Made by a program: the position numbers and the translations under genes. Shown one piece after another: positions 8,129 through 17,174 of a stretch of 36,837 bases of DNA (position 1 is its first letter; every line of letters begins with the position of its first letter). The notes below the pieces were generated by a model. It saw nothing but the letters and a program-made list of their open reading frames with translations, was not told the origin of the DNA and did not search any database. Origin of the DNA: Thermoplasmata archaeon (GTDB lineage: Archaea; Thermoplasmatota; Thermoplasmata; Lutacidiplasmatales; UBA184); contig JASHPT010000110.1 in NCBI GenBank assembly GCA_030037955.1, forward strand, positions 1 to 36,837. Direction: 5' to 3'.

Positions 8129-9586
8129 ATGGCGGCGGCAGCGACGCCCCCGGCTCGACCGACCCCGCCGAAGCTCAACCCGGTGCGGGTGACCGTGCCG
8201 GAAGAGCCGGTGGACGCCCGTACGGAGGATTTCCGGGAGATCCTCCACGCCTACTCGAAGGAGGATGCCGTCCTCGAGGCCAAACGGTGCATCCAGTGTC
8301 GCCGGCCCTGGTGCGTGGAGGCCTGCCCGATCTCGCAGGACTGTCGGGAGTACATCCGGCTCATCGCCGACGAGAAGTTTGACGAGGCAGCCAAGGTAAC
8401 CCTCCTCGACGATCCGTTGGCCACGTCCCTGTGCAAGGTCTGTTACCGGTATTGCGAGGAGTCCTGCGTCATCACCAAGAAGGGGGTGCCCATCGCCATT
8501 CGGCAGCTCAAGCGCGCGGCGCTGGAACTCGGGAACTCGGACCTCGCCTACGTCCCGTCGAAGCCCAAAGGACAGCGCGTCGCGGTGGTCGGCGCCGGGC
8601 CGGCCGGGATCATGGCGGCCTGGGAGCTCGGGATTCGGGGCTACTCGGTGACCGTCCTGGAAGCCGAGGACCTCCCGGGGGGTCTCATGCGGACGATCCC
8701 GGCGTACCGGATGACGGACGATGATGTTCGGACCGACCTCGGCCGACTTCGGAATCTGGACATCATGTGGAAGACCGACGCACGGGTCGGCCGCGGCCTT
8801 ACGCCGGAGAGCTTGCTGCAGGAGGGGTATCAGGCCGTGTTCGTCTCCATCGGGACCTCCACCCACCGTGTGATGGGGATCCCGGGCGAGGAGCTTCCAG
8901 GGGTGTACCCGGCCCTGTCCATGCTGAAGGCGATCCACCAGGGACACTACCCCGCCCTCGGCCGGGATGTCATCGTGGTCGGCGGCGGGGACGTGGCCAT
9001 GGACTCGGTCCGCAGCGCGGTCCGCTTGGCCCGGGGCGGGCGAGTCCGACTCGTGTACCGTCGGGGACGTGACGAGATGCCGGCCGACCGCGAAGAGGTC
9101 CACGGCGCGGAGCAGGAGCACGTGGAGTTCCTCTTCCAGAAGGCGCCGGTGCGGATCGTCGGGACGGACCACGTGACCGGTCTGGTCGTGCAGGCCATCG
9201 AACTGGGACCGCCCGACCCGAAGGGCCGCCGAACGCCGGTTCCGGTGGCCGGTTCCGAGGAAACGCTCCCGTGCGACACGGTCATCGTCGCCGTGGGCCA
9301 ACGCGCCGACCTCGACGGCTTTCCCGAGGAGCTCGACTTTCGGATCGCCCCGGGCGGTTGGCCGGAAGGCAAAGGCCCCGGGTACGCAACGGCGGTCCCG
9401 GGCGTCTTCGCGGCGGGCGGGAAGTCCGTCGTCTACGCCATGGGTACCGCGATCGACGCGATCAAGGCGCTGGACGAGTACCTGTGTCACCTTCGCGGCG
9501 AGACGCCGGGGCCCCGGCCGGACCCGTTCGGCGAGCCCATCGTCCACAAACTGCCCGTCGGATACACGGCCCCGATTCGTGAGTGA
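8129..9586 (+). CDS. Glutamate synthase small subunit-like FAD/NAD(P) oxidoreductase
   Basis: This soluble iron-sulfur flavoprotein of 485 residues passes electrons from NAD(P)H to a partner. The N-terminal third has two cysteine groups for [4Fe-4S] clusters: CIQCRRPWCVEACPISQDC (54-72) and CKVCYRYCEESC (102-113). An FAD site follows (VAVVGAGPAGIMAAWELG, 151-168), then an NAD(P) site (VIVVGGGDVAMDSVRSA). The C-terminal TAVPGVFAAGG-type motif and AIDAIKALDEYL are typical. The family includes GltD, the archaeal stand-alone homologue once called homotetrameric glutamate synthase, and NfnB/SudA. No glutamate synthase large subunit or NfnA lies next to it, so the substrate is open. The start is ATG with a GGGGGTG upstream; the first 20 residues are low complexity. 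Confidence 0.88.
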   Translation: MAAAATPPARPTPPKLNPVRVTVPEEPVDARTEDFREILHAYSKEDAVLEAKRCIQCRRPWCVEACPISQDCREYIRLIADEKFDEAAKVTLLDDPLATSLCKVCYRYCEESCVITKKGVPIAIRQLKRAALELGNSDLAYVPSKPKGQRVAVVGAGPAGIMAAWELGIRGYSVTVLEAEDLPGGLMRTIPAYRMTDDDVRTDLGRLRNLDIMWKTDARVGRGLTPESLLQEGYQAVFVSIGTSTHRVMGIPGEELPGVYPALSMLKAIHQGHYPALGRDVIVVGGGDVAMDSVRSAVRLARGGRVRLVYRRGRDEMPADREEVHGAEQEHVEFLFQKAPVRIVGTDHVTGLVVQAIELGPPDPKGRRTPVPVAGSEETLPCDTVIVAVGQRADLDGFPEELDFRIAPGGWPEGKGPGYATAVPGVFAAGGKSVVYAMGTAIDAIKALDEYLCHLRGETPGPRPDPFGEPIVHKLPVGYTAPIRE

Positions 9587-9632
9587 TCCGCCTCGGCCGC
9601 CGCTCCGAGGCTCCCCAGGCCGGAAGGTTGAT

Positions 9633-9646
9633 ACTGACCGGCCAGT
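9633..9646. promoter_or_regulatory. Near-perfect dyad upstream of the sedolisin gene
   Basis: ACTGACCGGCCAGT differs from its own reverse complement at only one symmetric base pair (two positions). It lies 31 bases before the GTG start of the S53 peptidase, where a regulator could compete with transcription initiation. I see no convincing TATA box in this 90-base gap, so it is a candidate operator only. Confidence 0.3.
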
Positions 9647-9676
9647 CTCATTCGGCACTATCGAGGTCCGACGAAC

Positions 9677-12211
9677 GTGGACCGTCTTCCCTGGGTGGCT
9701 CCGGCAGTCATCGTCCTAGTGGCCGTGATGGCGATCCCGAGCGTCAGCGCCGCGGCGACGGGCACGGCGGGATCTTCGGTAACCTCCGGTGCCGCGCTAC
9801 CGCCGCCGAGCGTGGTGCTGCCCGCCGCATTGCAGACCTCCTGGGCCAGCCGGTCGGGGTTCGTGTCCGGGGTCCAGCTCGATCCGGGGTCGTCGAGGCC
9901 TGCGGAAGGGACGATCAGCGTTGCCGTTACCCTCTGGCCGTCGAACCTCGCCCTGTTTGACACACAATACTCCACGACGGACGCCCTCACCGCCGCCGAG
10001 TTTGAGGAGCAGTACAGTCCCTCGGTGGCCGAGTACCAGTCGTTCCTCCAGTATTTCGAGGGCTACGGGCTCACCATCGAGCACACGTGGGCGGACCGAT
10101 TGTCGCTCACGGTCGAGGGTCCAGCCGCACGGGTGGCGCAGGCCTTCGGGACCACGCTAGCGGCCGGTACGGTCTCCGGCCGGCCGGTGGCGTATCCGAC
10201 GACCGTCCCGACCTTGCCGGCCAGCCTCCAGGCCGAAGTCTCGGCCGTAACGGGTCTCTCGACCGGCTTCTCGACGTTCAGCCTGCCGGTTCAGCCGGTG
10301 TCCCCGGCCCTGTTGAACGACTCCCACCTGACCACGGACCTCGGGACCACCACGACCGAAGTGACGCCGACGGGCGCTCATGCGGCCTATGACCTGAACC
10401 CTCTGTACAACCTGTCCGGAACCTTCCACTCGGCGGAGGGCCAGAACATCGTGCTCTTGCTCTGGGGCGACGGCTACGCTCCGTCCGACCTGACGACGTT
10501 CTTCTCGACCTACTATCCCTCAAGCTTCCCGGCACCGGTGATCCAGGCGTATCCGATCGACGGTGCGCCCGCCCCCGCCGAGACGGCGGTGGACGACCCG
10601 AGCGGTGCCCCGCAGGAGCTGACGCTCGACATGGAGTGGTCGGGCTCGATGGCGCCGGGAGCCACGCTGGATGCGGTGTACGCCCCCGACGGGCCGGCTC
10701 CCAGCTACTCGCCCGAGGATGCGGCGATGGAGGACGCCCTCGCGTTCGCCGTGAACAACGTCTCCGCGTCGGTCATCTCCATGTCGTTCGGGCTTCCCGA
10801 GACCGAGGATCCGTCGTTCCAGGCCGCCTACACGACGCTGTTCGCCGAGGCGGAGAGCCGAGGCATCACCGTCGTATCGGCCTCCGGCGATGACGGCGGT
10901 AGCCAGCTCTCGCACGGCGCCTGTACCACGACCCCCGAGGTGGAGTTTCCGGCCTCGTCCCCGGACGTCGTCGCGGTCGGCGGCACCGAGCCCACGCTGA
11001 ACGTCTCGCTGTCGGGTCAGATCACCGGCATCGCCACGCAGCCGGCGTGGAACCTCTCGGGAGGCGGCCTCTCCCAGGAGTACACGGCACCGAGCTGGCA
11101 GCTCGTGGGTTCGGCGAAGACCGTGATCGGCACGGGAGGACGCGGAGTGCCGGACGTCGCCGGACCGGCCGCGGACAACTTCATCTATTACCGGGGAGCG
11201 ACCGGGCAGCTCGCCGGTACGAGCTTCGCCACTCCCTTCTGGGCCGGGATCCTCGCCGAGATCGACGCCATCCGGGGTACGCCGCTCGGGTTCGTGACCC
11301 CGAGGCTCTATGCCCTCGCTTCCCAGGAAGAGAATGGCGCGTCCGCCGCTTTCTCGGACGTGACCGCCGGCTCGAGCTGCCTGCATCCCGCTCTCTCCGG
11401 CTGGGACGAGGTCACCGGCTGGGGAACGCCGCGCGCCTTCGACCTCTACGCGGCGCTGACCTCGACCTTCGTCGACCTGACGGTGTCGGCCTCGCCGTCG
11501 ACGGTCTTCCCCGGCGGCTCGACCACGATCACCGTCACAGTCCTGAACGCCACGACCAAGGCGCCGGTGCCGGATGTGTCGGTAACCGTCGGGTTCGCAG
11601 CCGCCACGGGATACACGGGGCCGTGCGGGGGATCCTTCGGCGCGACCGTGTCCGTCGTGACGGACGCACAGGGGACGGGGTCCGCGAAGTTCTCGGTGCC
11701 ATACTGTTACTTCGGGAGTCAGGCCCAGGTCTCGGCGGTGCTGCTGTCGGGGGGATTCTTCGGGCAGGCGTCGGCGACCGTCACGGTGAGCCTGCTGAGC
11801 GGCAGCGGCTTCCTCTCCCTGATCACCTCGTATCCGTACAACGTGATCTTCTTCGTGCTCATCGTCGTCCTCTCCATCCTGATCGGGCTCCTCCTGAGCT
11901 CGCGGAGCCACCACCGGCGGTCCCCGCCGCCCGCGTATGCTCCGATGGGCGCGCCGGCGGGACCCCTGACGCCGAGCACGGTTCGGCCGACCCCGCCGGC
12001 CACCGGCCCGCCCCCGGGGGCTACGCTGGAACCCGGCCCTGCCTCCACCCCGCCGGTTCCGCCAGCTCCCGTGGCGTCCTCGGCCCCGCCGCCTCCGCCG
12101 ACCCCGAGTCCCGTGCGCTGCCCGGCCTGCGGAACGATGATCCCGGCCTTCAGTCTGGTTTGCCCGAAGTGCGGACTCGCACGTCCCGACTCGCAATTTA
12201 CAAACCCTTAA
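9677..12211 (+). CDS. Secreted sedolisin (S53, pro-kumamolisin) peptidase with membrane anchor and C-terminal zinc ribbon
   Basis: This is an 844-residue acid serine-carboxyl endopeptidase. A signal peptide (residues 1-27, VAPAVIVLVAVMAI core) precedes a pro-kumamolisin activation domain (about 75-205, AEFEEQYSPSVAEYQSFLQY). The catalytic domain spans about 230-595. The sedolisin triad is visible: Glu314 and Asp318 in QELTLDMEW, Ser516 in GTSFATP, and the oxyanion Asp405 in SASGDDG. The calcium-site region FSDVTAG...GWDEVTGWGTP closes the domain. An Ig-like beta domain (600-705), a membrane helix (YNVIFFVLIVVLSILIGLLL, 721-740) and a Pro-rich tail follow. The last 31 residues hold a zinc ribbon, CPAC...CPKC (815-832), predicted to be cytosolic. 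Start: GTG with GAGGT 9 bases upstream. It probably breaks external protein into peptides for importers such as Opp. Confidence 0.92.
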   Translation: MDRLPWVAPAVIVLVAVMAIPSVSAAATGTAGSSVTSGAALPPPSVVLPAALQTSWASRSGFVSGVQLDPGSSRPAEGTISVAVTLWPSNLALFDTQYSTTDALTAAEFEEQYSPSVAEYQSFLQYFEGYGLTIEHTWADRLSLTVEGPAARVAQAFGTTLAAGTVSGRPVAYPTTVPTLPASLQAEVSAVTGLSTGFSTFSLPVQPVSPALLNDSHLTTDLGTTTTEVTPTGAHAAYDLNPLYNLSGTFHSAEGQNIVLLLWGDGYAPSDLTTFFSTYYPSSFPAPVIQAYPIDGAPAPAETAVDDPSGAPQELTLDMEWSGSMAPGATLDAVYAPDGPAPSYSPEDAAMEDALAFAVNNVSASVISMSFGLPETEDPSFQAAYTTLFAEAESRGITVVSASGDDGGSQLSHGACTTTPEVEFPASSPDVVAVGGTEPTLNVSLSGQITGIATQPAWNLSGGGLSQEYTAPSWQLVGSAKTVIGTGGRGVPDVAGPAADNFIYYRGATGQLAGTSFATPFWAGILAEIDAIRGTPLGFVTPRLYALASQEENGASAAFSDVTAGSSCLHPALSGWDEVTGWGTPRAFDLYAALTSTFVDLTVSASPSTVFPGGSTTITVTVLNATTKAPVPDVSVTVGFAAATGYTGPCGGSFGATVSVVTDAQGTGSAKFSVPYCYFGSQAQVSAVLLSGGFFGQASATVTVSLLSGSGFLSLITSYPYNVIFFVLIVVLSILIGLLLSSRSHHRRSPPPAYAPMGAPAGPLTPSTVRPTPPATGPPPGATLEPGPASTPPVPPAPVASSAPPPPPTPSPVRCPACGTMIPAFSLVCPKCGLARPDSQFTNP
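12195..12204 (+). promoter_or_regulatory. Probable TATA box of the pheS operon
   Basis: AATTTACAAA is the only AT-rich stretch near the start of pheS and lies inside the last codons of the sedolisin gene. Transcription would begin about 26 bases on, near 12226, leaving a leader of about 10 bases or less before the GTG at 12237. That fits a leaderless or nearly leaderless message. Confidence 0.5.
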
Positions 12212-12236
12212 CACGCGGTTCTCTTTGGGAACCGCC

Positions 12237-13769
12237 GTGCCGGACGAGGAGAGCCCGACCGCCGCCGATTCCACCGCTGCGCTGACACTCTCCGGGCCCG
12301 AGCGCACCCTGCTGGAGGCCCTCCGCGCCGCGCCCCACGTGATGCAGGAGGACTCGGCACTGGCCGAGCGAACCGGACTTCCGGCGGACACCCTCCGGGG
12401 AAGTCTGGAACGGCTCCGCTCGAAGGGCCTCGTCCTCGCCTCCGACGATTCCTGGGTCGAGCGTAAGCTCACCCATCGCGGGGAGGAGGCCCGGGCCCGG
12501 GGGCTGCCCGAGCGACGCTTCCTGTTTGCGCTGCGCCGGGCCGGCGGGACCCTCACCCCGGACCAGGTGGAGGCCGAGGGGCTCACGCCGGAGGAGCAGG
12601 CGGCGGCGATCGGGTACCTTCGTCGTCATCGCTACCTCGCCGAGGGCATTCCGTTCCGCTGGGCCGATCCTCGACCCGACGTGGACGCCGCGTTTCCCGA
12701 GGAACAGGCGCTCCAGGCCGTCGCGACCGGCGCCAAAGAGGTGGACGAGAAGCTGTTCTCCCAGCTCCAGCGCCGCGGCCTCGTCGCCGTCGACCGGCAC
12801 TCGGTACGGCGCTGGATCCCGTCGCCCGAGGGGCTCGCCCTCCCCCTCCCCAAGGCGGACCAGCCGCTGGTCGGCGCCCTGACCCCGTCCCTCCTCGTCT
12901 CGGATGCGTGGACACACGTCTCGTTCCGGCCGTATGACGTGCGGTCCGCCGTCCCGTATCTCCAGGGGGCCCGGCCGCATCCCTATCTCGCCTGGATCGA
13001 GGAGGTGGAGGACATCCTCCTCGGCCTGGGCTTCCAGGAGGCCGAGGGTCCGCTGCTCGAGACCGAGTTCTGGGACGCGGATGTTCTCAACATGCCCCAG
13101 GAGCACCCCGCCCGGTCCGTCCACGACATGTTCTTCGTGAATGCGGCGCCCGGCGCCCCGCTGCCGGCGGAGCTCGTCGATCGCGTCGCGGCGGCGCACG
13201 AAGGACGTCCCATGCCCGGGGAAAGGCTGCCGGTCTCGCCCGGGTGGAGAACTCCCTACTCGCGGGATCGGGCGCGTCGGCCGGTGCTCCGTTCCCAGAC
13301 GACCTGCGTCTCGGCGCGGTTCCTCGCGGCGCACCCGGCGCCCCCGTTCCGAATGTACTGTATCGGCCGGAACTTCCGGCCGGATGCGCTGGACGCCAAG
13401 CATCACATCGAGTTCGAGCAGTGCGAAGGCGTCCTGGGCGACAGCGGGGTCACGATCCGGCACCTCGCCGGGGTGTTCCGGGCCTTCTCGGAGGCCCTCG
13501 GCATCTCGGAGCTCAAGATTCGGCCGAGCTACTTTCCGTTCACCGAACCGTCCATCGAGGGCTACGTTCGCCACCCCCGGCTCGGCTGGATGGAGGTCTT
13601 CCCCGGCGGGATGCTCCGGCCGGAGGTGCTTCGGCCCCTCGGGATCGACGTCCCCGTGGCGGCCTGGGGCATCGGCATCACCCGACTGGCTCTCGTCGCG
13701 CTCGGCTACAACGACATCCGGGACCTCTACCTGGACGACCGCGGCCGACTGACGGGGCGACCGGACTGA
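12237..13769 (+). CDS. pheS: Phenylalanyl-tRNA synthetase alpha subunit
   Basis: This is the catalytic subunit of the PheRS heterotetramer, a class II synthetase charging tRNA-Phe. The first ~200 residues are winged-helix DNA-binding-like domains typical of archaeal/eukaryotic alpha subunits (LLEALRAAPHVMQEDSALAE). The catalytic core carries the class II motifs FWDADVLNMPQEHPARSVHD, RMYCIGRNFRPDALDAKHH (motif 2), the Phe-site region IRPSYFPFTEPSIEGYV and motif 3 AWGIGITRLAL. The length of about 510 residues is normal. The track starts at a TTG at 12225; I prefer the GTG at 12237 because of the promoter spacing, but neither has a clear ribosome-binding site. pheT begins 2 bases after the stop. 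Confidence 0.95.
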   Translation: MPDEESPTAADSTAALTLSGPERTLLEALRAAPHVMQEDSALAERTGLPADTLRGSLERLRSKGLVLASDDSWVERKLTHRGEEARARGLPERRFLFALRRAGGTLTPDQVEAEGLTPEEQAAAIGYLRRHRYLAEGIPFRWADPRPDVDAAFPEEQALQAVATGAKEVDEKLFSQLQRRGLVAVDRHSVRRWIPSPEGLALPLPKADQPLVGALTPSLLVSDAWTHVSFRPYDVRSAVPYLQGARPHPYLAWIEEVEDILLGLGFQEAEGPLLETEFWDADVLNMPQEHPARSVHDMFFVNAAPGAPLPAELVDRVAAAHEGRPMPGERLPVSPGWRTPYSRDRARRPVLRSQTTCVSARFLAAHPAPPFRMYCIGRNFRPDALDAKHHIEFEQCEGVLGDSGVTIRHLAGVFRAFSEALGISELKIRPSYFPFTEPSIEGYVRHPRLGWMEVFPGGMLRPEVLRPLGIDVPVAAWGIGITRLALVALGYNDIRDLYLDDRGRLTGRPD

Positions 13770-13771
13770 CC

Positions 13772-15463
13772 ATGCCGCAGAGCGTACTCTCCGCCAACCG
13801 GGTCCTGGAGCTCGTCGGCCAGCCGTTGGGTCGTGCCGAGCTCGAAGACCAGCTCTTCCGCTCGAAGGCCGAGCTCAAGGAGTGGACCGAGGACGCGCTC
13901 ACGGTCGAGGTCACGCCGGACCGTCTGGACCTGCTGTCGGAAGGCGGCCTCGGGCTCTTCCTCCAGGGCAGTCTCGGCGCCAAGACCGGTGCTGTGCCGA
14001 TCCCCGAGCCCCCGGCGGCGTTGGACCGACCCTCGGTGATCGTCGAAGCCGGTGTGGCGACCCTTCGTCCCTACCTCGCGGGAGCTCTTCTCTCCGCCCC
14101 GCCCGGCGTCGCCCTGGACGCCGGGTTGTACGCCGAGGCGATCCGGTTCCAGGAAGTCCTGCACGCCACGATCGGCCTCGACCGACGGGCGGCCAGCCTG
14201 GGGCTGTACCCTTGGGAACGCCTCCGGCCGCCGATTCGCTACGCGCTCGAGCCGGTCGACGGCGTCCGCTTCCAGCCCCTGGACGGGGCGGCGGAGGTCG
14301 AGGGACCCCGGTTCTTCGCCGAGCACGCGATGGCGCAGAAGTACGGCCGCCTGGGTCGGTCGAACGGGGAGTGCCTCACGCTGCGCGATGCCGAGGACGA
14401 GATCCTGAGCCTTCCTCCGATCCTGAACAGTCGCAAGGCCGGCGAGATTCGGATCGGGGACCGGACTATCCTGCTGGAGTCTACGGGGACCCGGGCGACG
14501 CGCGTCGAAGAGGCCGTTGGACTGATGCTTCTGCCCTTCATCGCCCGTGGCTGGGCACCCAGTGCGTTGCGGGTGGAGTACCCCGACCACGCGGACTCCG
14601 GCATGGACTGGATCTCTCCTCGGAGGCTGCCCTTCACCGCGTCGACGCTCCGCGACGTCGCCGGACTCTCCCTCCCCGACCCAGAGGTAGAAGCGTGGCT
14701 CGGACGCGCCCGCCTCGCGGGTTCGAAGGCGGCGGACGGCTGGTGGGTGTCGACACCCCCCTGGCGACCGGACCTGCAGACCTCGGTCGACCTCACCGAG
14801 GAGGTACTGGACGCCCGCGGTCTTTCGCCCGAAGAGGCGCTGCTGCCCCCGAGCGCTACCCGGGGCCGTCGGCTGGCGGACACGCGGTACCGACGACAGG
14901 TCCGCCACTACCTCCTCGGGCTGGGTTGCGTCGAGCTCCGGACCCCGGTCCTGGTGTCGGCACGGCACACCGACCTGCTGGGCCGGAGCTCGGCGATTCG
15001 TATCGTCAACCCGGTGTCCGAGCTCTACGCTTGTGTGCGGGATTCGATCCAGATTTCGATCGTCGGCGTGCTCGAACGGAACGTCCGATACGCCTATCCG
15101 CAGGCCTATTCGGACGTCGGCCCGGTGGTCGTCCCGGACCCCCATGATCCCTCCGGCGGAGCGACCCGGTGGCATGCCGGCATCGCCCTGGCCGGAGAAC
15201 GGGCCGGGTTCGCGGACGCCGCCGCGTGGACGGATTACCTCTTGGGGGCCTTCGGGGCCCAGGGCGTCCGCGAGCCGGCCGAGCTGCCCGGTACGATTCC
15301 CGGCCGTGCGGCCCGGGTGCGGATCGCCGGCGAGGTCGTGGCCGAGGTGGGAGAGCTCGCCCCGGCGGTCCTGACAGACCTCAAGGTACCGATGCCGGTC
15401 GCCTGGGGAGAAGTGGACCTGACGGCGCTGTGGCCTTTCGTCCGGCGGACGGAAAGCGCATAA
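13772..15463 (+). CDS. pheT: Phenylalanyl-tRNA synthetase beta subunit
   Basis: This is the structural, tRNA-binding and editing partner of PheS. The true start is the ATG at 13772 (MPQSVLSANRVLELVGQPLG); the track's longer frame reads through pheS out of frame. Its 563 residues fit the archaeal beta subunit (about 550). It contains the B1 region (ALTVEVTPDRLDLLSEGGLG), the B3/4 editing-like domain (EIRIGDRTILLESTGT), the B5 domain (STPPWRPDLQTSVDLTEEV) and the B6/B7 catalytic-like domain (RIVNPVSELYACVRDSIQIS). It lacks the bacterial EMAP-type N-terminal and anticodon-binding C-terminal domains, as expected in archaea. It is tightly coupled to pheS. Confidence 0.95.
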   Translation: MPQSVLSANRVLELVGQPLGRAELEDQLFRSKAELKEWTEDALTVEVTPDRLDLLSEGGLGLFLQGSLGAKTGAVPIPEPPAALDRPSVIVEAGVATLRPYLAGALLSAPPGVALDAGLYAEAIRFQEVLHATIGLDRRAASLGLYPWERLRPPIRYALEPVDGVRFQPLDGAAEVEGPRFFAEHAMAQKYGRLGRSNGECLTLRDAEDEILSLPPILNSRKAGEIRIGDRTILLESTGTRATRVEEAVGLMLLPFIARGWAPSALRVEYPDHADSGMDWISPRRLPFTASTLRDVAGLSLPDPEVEAWLGRARLAGSKAADGWWVSTPPWRPDLQTSVDLTEEVLDARGLSPEEALLPPSATRGRRLADTRYRRQVRHYLLGLGCVELRTPVLVSARHTDLLGRSSAIRIVNPVSELYACVRDSIQISIVGVLERNVRYAYPQAYSDVGPVVVPDPHDPSGGATRWHAGIALAGERAGFADAAAWTDYLLGAFGAQGVREPAELPGTIPGRAARVRIAGEVVAEVGELAPAVLTDLKVPMPVAWGEVDLTALWPFVRRTESA

Positions 15464-15486
15464 GCCCCGGCCTCTCCGGACCCTCG

Positions 15487-17160
15487 ATGGGCGAGCCTCG
15501 GCCCCGGCCGGACCCGGCGAAGGCGGAGTGGGAAACGGCGGCTCGGACGGCGATCGGTGATCGCGTGGAGGGAGGCCGGCTCCCTCTCCTCGTGGGCCCG
15601 CCGGAGGACCCGGAGGCCGTCCTGCTGAACGACCTCGGCTTCCCGGGCGAGCTCCCGTACACGCGCGGCATCTACCCGACGATGTACCGGGGCCGCCTGT
15701 GGACCTTCCGGCAGTACTCGGGGTTCGGAAGCGCTACCGAGACGAACCGTCGGTATCGATACCTCATGGCGAGCGGCCAGACCGGCCTCTCCGTCGCGTT
15801 TGACCTGCCGACGCAGATCGGATTCGATTCGGACCACTCGCGGGCCGTCGGCGAGGTCGGCCGCTGCGGCGTGGCGATCTCGACCCTGGGCGATATGCGG
15901 ACACTCTTCGCCAGGATCCCGCTCCAGAAGGCCACGGTGTCGATGACGATCAATGCCACGGCGCCGATCCTCACCGCCCTGCTCGTGGCCGTGGCCGAGG
16001 AGAGCGGCGTTCCCCGGGCCGAACTGGGCGGAACCGTCCAGAACGACATTCTCAAGGAGTACATCGCCCGAGGCACGTACATCTACCCGCCCGAGGCCTC
16101 GCTGCGCCTCACGGTCGACCTGATCGAGTTCGCGACGCGCGAGATGCCGAAGTGGAACTACATCTCGGTCTCGGGCTACCACATGCGGGAAGCCGGGGCC
16201 ACGGCCGTCCAGGAGGTCGCCTTCACGATGGCGAACGCGCTGGCGTACGTCCAGGCGGTCCGTGCCCGCGGCCACGACCTCGATGATTTCCTGCCCCGTC
16301 TCTCGTTCTTCTTCTCCTCGGACCGCAACTTCCTCGAGGAGATCGCGAAGTTCCGCGCCGCCCGTCGGTTGTGGGCCCACCTGACGAAGGAGCAGCTCGG
16401 CGCGAAAGAGCCGCGGTCCTGGCAGCTGCGGTTCCACACCCAGACCGCCGGCTCGTCGCTGACGGCCCAGCAGCCCGAGCTCAACGTGGTCCGGACGACT
16501 CTCGAAGCCCTCGCGGCGGTGCTCGGCGGGACCCAGTCGCTCCACACCAATGCCCTGGACGAGGCGCTCGGTCTACCGACGGAAAAGGCGGCCCGGCTGG
16601 CCTTGCGGACCCAGCAGCTGCTGTCGGAAGAGTCGGGCGTCGTATCGACCGTGGACCCGCTCGCCGGCTCGTACGAGGTCGAGTGGTTGACCGACCACAT
16701 CGAGACGGAGGCGCGCCGGTACCTCGACCGGATCGCGGAGATGGGCGGGTCGCTCGTGGCGGTCGACCAGGGGTTTTTCCAGGCCGAGATCGCCCGGGAG
16801 GCCTACCGAGTGGCCCGCGCCCGGGAAGCCCTCGAGGAGAAGGTCGTGGGGGTGAACGCCTACACCGAGGGCAACCCCGGGTTCTCGCTGTTCCCGGACC
16901 GTCGGTCGAAGGGGACTCCCATCACCCGGATCACGCCCGAGCAGGAGGCCCGTCAGGCCCGGCGGGTCCGTCGGTGGAGGGCGCAGCGGGACGCCCGGCG
17001 CGCCGAGCAGTCCGTCGATGCATTGCGGGCCGGGACCCTCTCGGGCCAGAACGTCATGCCCCTGGTCGTGGCGGCGGTCCAGCGCCACGCGACGCTCGGG
17101 GAGATCGCGAATGTCTGGCGCGAGCTCTTCGGGGAGCACCGTCCATCTCACGCGTACTAG
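15487..17160 (+). CDS. mcmA1: Methylmalonyl-CoA mutase, large (catalytic) subunit
   Basis: This enzyme interconverts (R)-methylmalonyl-CoA and succinyl-CoA by an adenosylcobalamin radical mechanism. The start is the ATG at 15487 (MGEPRPRPDP), giving 557 residues, matching the archaeal two-subunit type in which the B12-binding domain is a separate protein. The TIM-barrel signatures are intact: YPTMYRGRLWTFRQYSGFGS, SVAFDLPTQIGFDSDH, GTVQNDILKEYIARGTYIYP, RFHTQTAGSSLTAQQPELN and GGTQSLHTNALDEALGLPT. No DxHxxG B12-binding motif is present, and the small subunit is not in the window. It lies 23 bases after pheT and 14 before the epimerase, so it is probably cotranscribed with both. Confidence 0.96.
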   Translation: MGEPRPRPDPAKAEWETAARTAIGDRVEGGRLPLLVGPPEDPEAVLLNDLGFPGELPYTRGIYPTMYRGRLWTFRQYSGFGSATETNRRYRYLMASGQTGLSVAFDLPTQIGFDSDHSRAVGEVGRCGVAISTLGDMRTLFARIPLQKATVSMTINATAPILTALLVAVAEESGVPRAELGGTVQNDILKEYIARGTYIYPPEASLRLTVDLIEFATREMPKWNYISVSGYHMREAGATAVQEVAFTMANALAYVQAVRARGHDLDDFLPRLSFFFSSDRNFLEEIAKFRAARRLWAHLTKEQLGAKEPRSWQLRFHTQTAGSSLTAQQPELNVVRTTLEALAAVLGGTQSLHTNALDEALGLPTEKAARLALRTQQLLSEESGVVSTVDPLAGSYEVEWLTDHIETEARRYLDRIAEMGGSLVAVDQGFFQAEIAREAYRVARAREALEEKVVGVNAYTEGNPGFSLFPDRRSKGTPITRITPEQEARQARRVRRWRAQRDARRAEQSVDALRAGTLSGQNVMPLVVAAVQRHATLGEIANVWRELFGEHRPSHAY

Positions 17161-17174
17161 GGGAGGGCAGGGAA

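Noticed and set aside
8093-9658. 521-residue minus-strand ORF
   Set aside because: It is the complement of the gltD-like gene and its residues are only a shadow of the GC-rich third positions.
10520-12586. 688-residue minus-strand ORF
   Set aside because: It lies antisense to the sedolisin and pheS genes, is Arg/Gly-rich, and both sense genes have full catalytic motifs.
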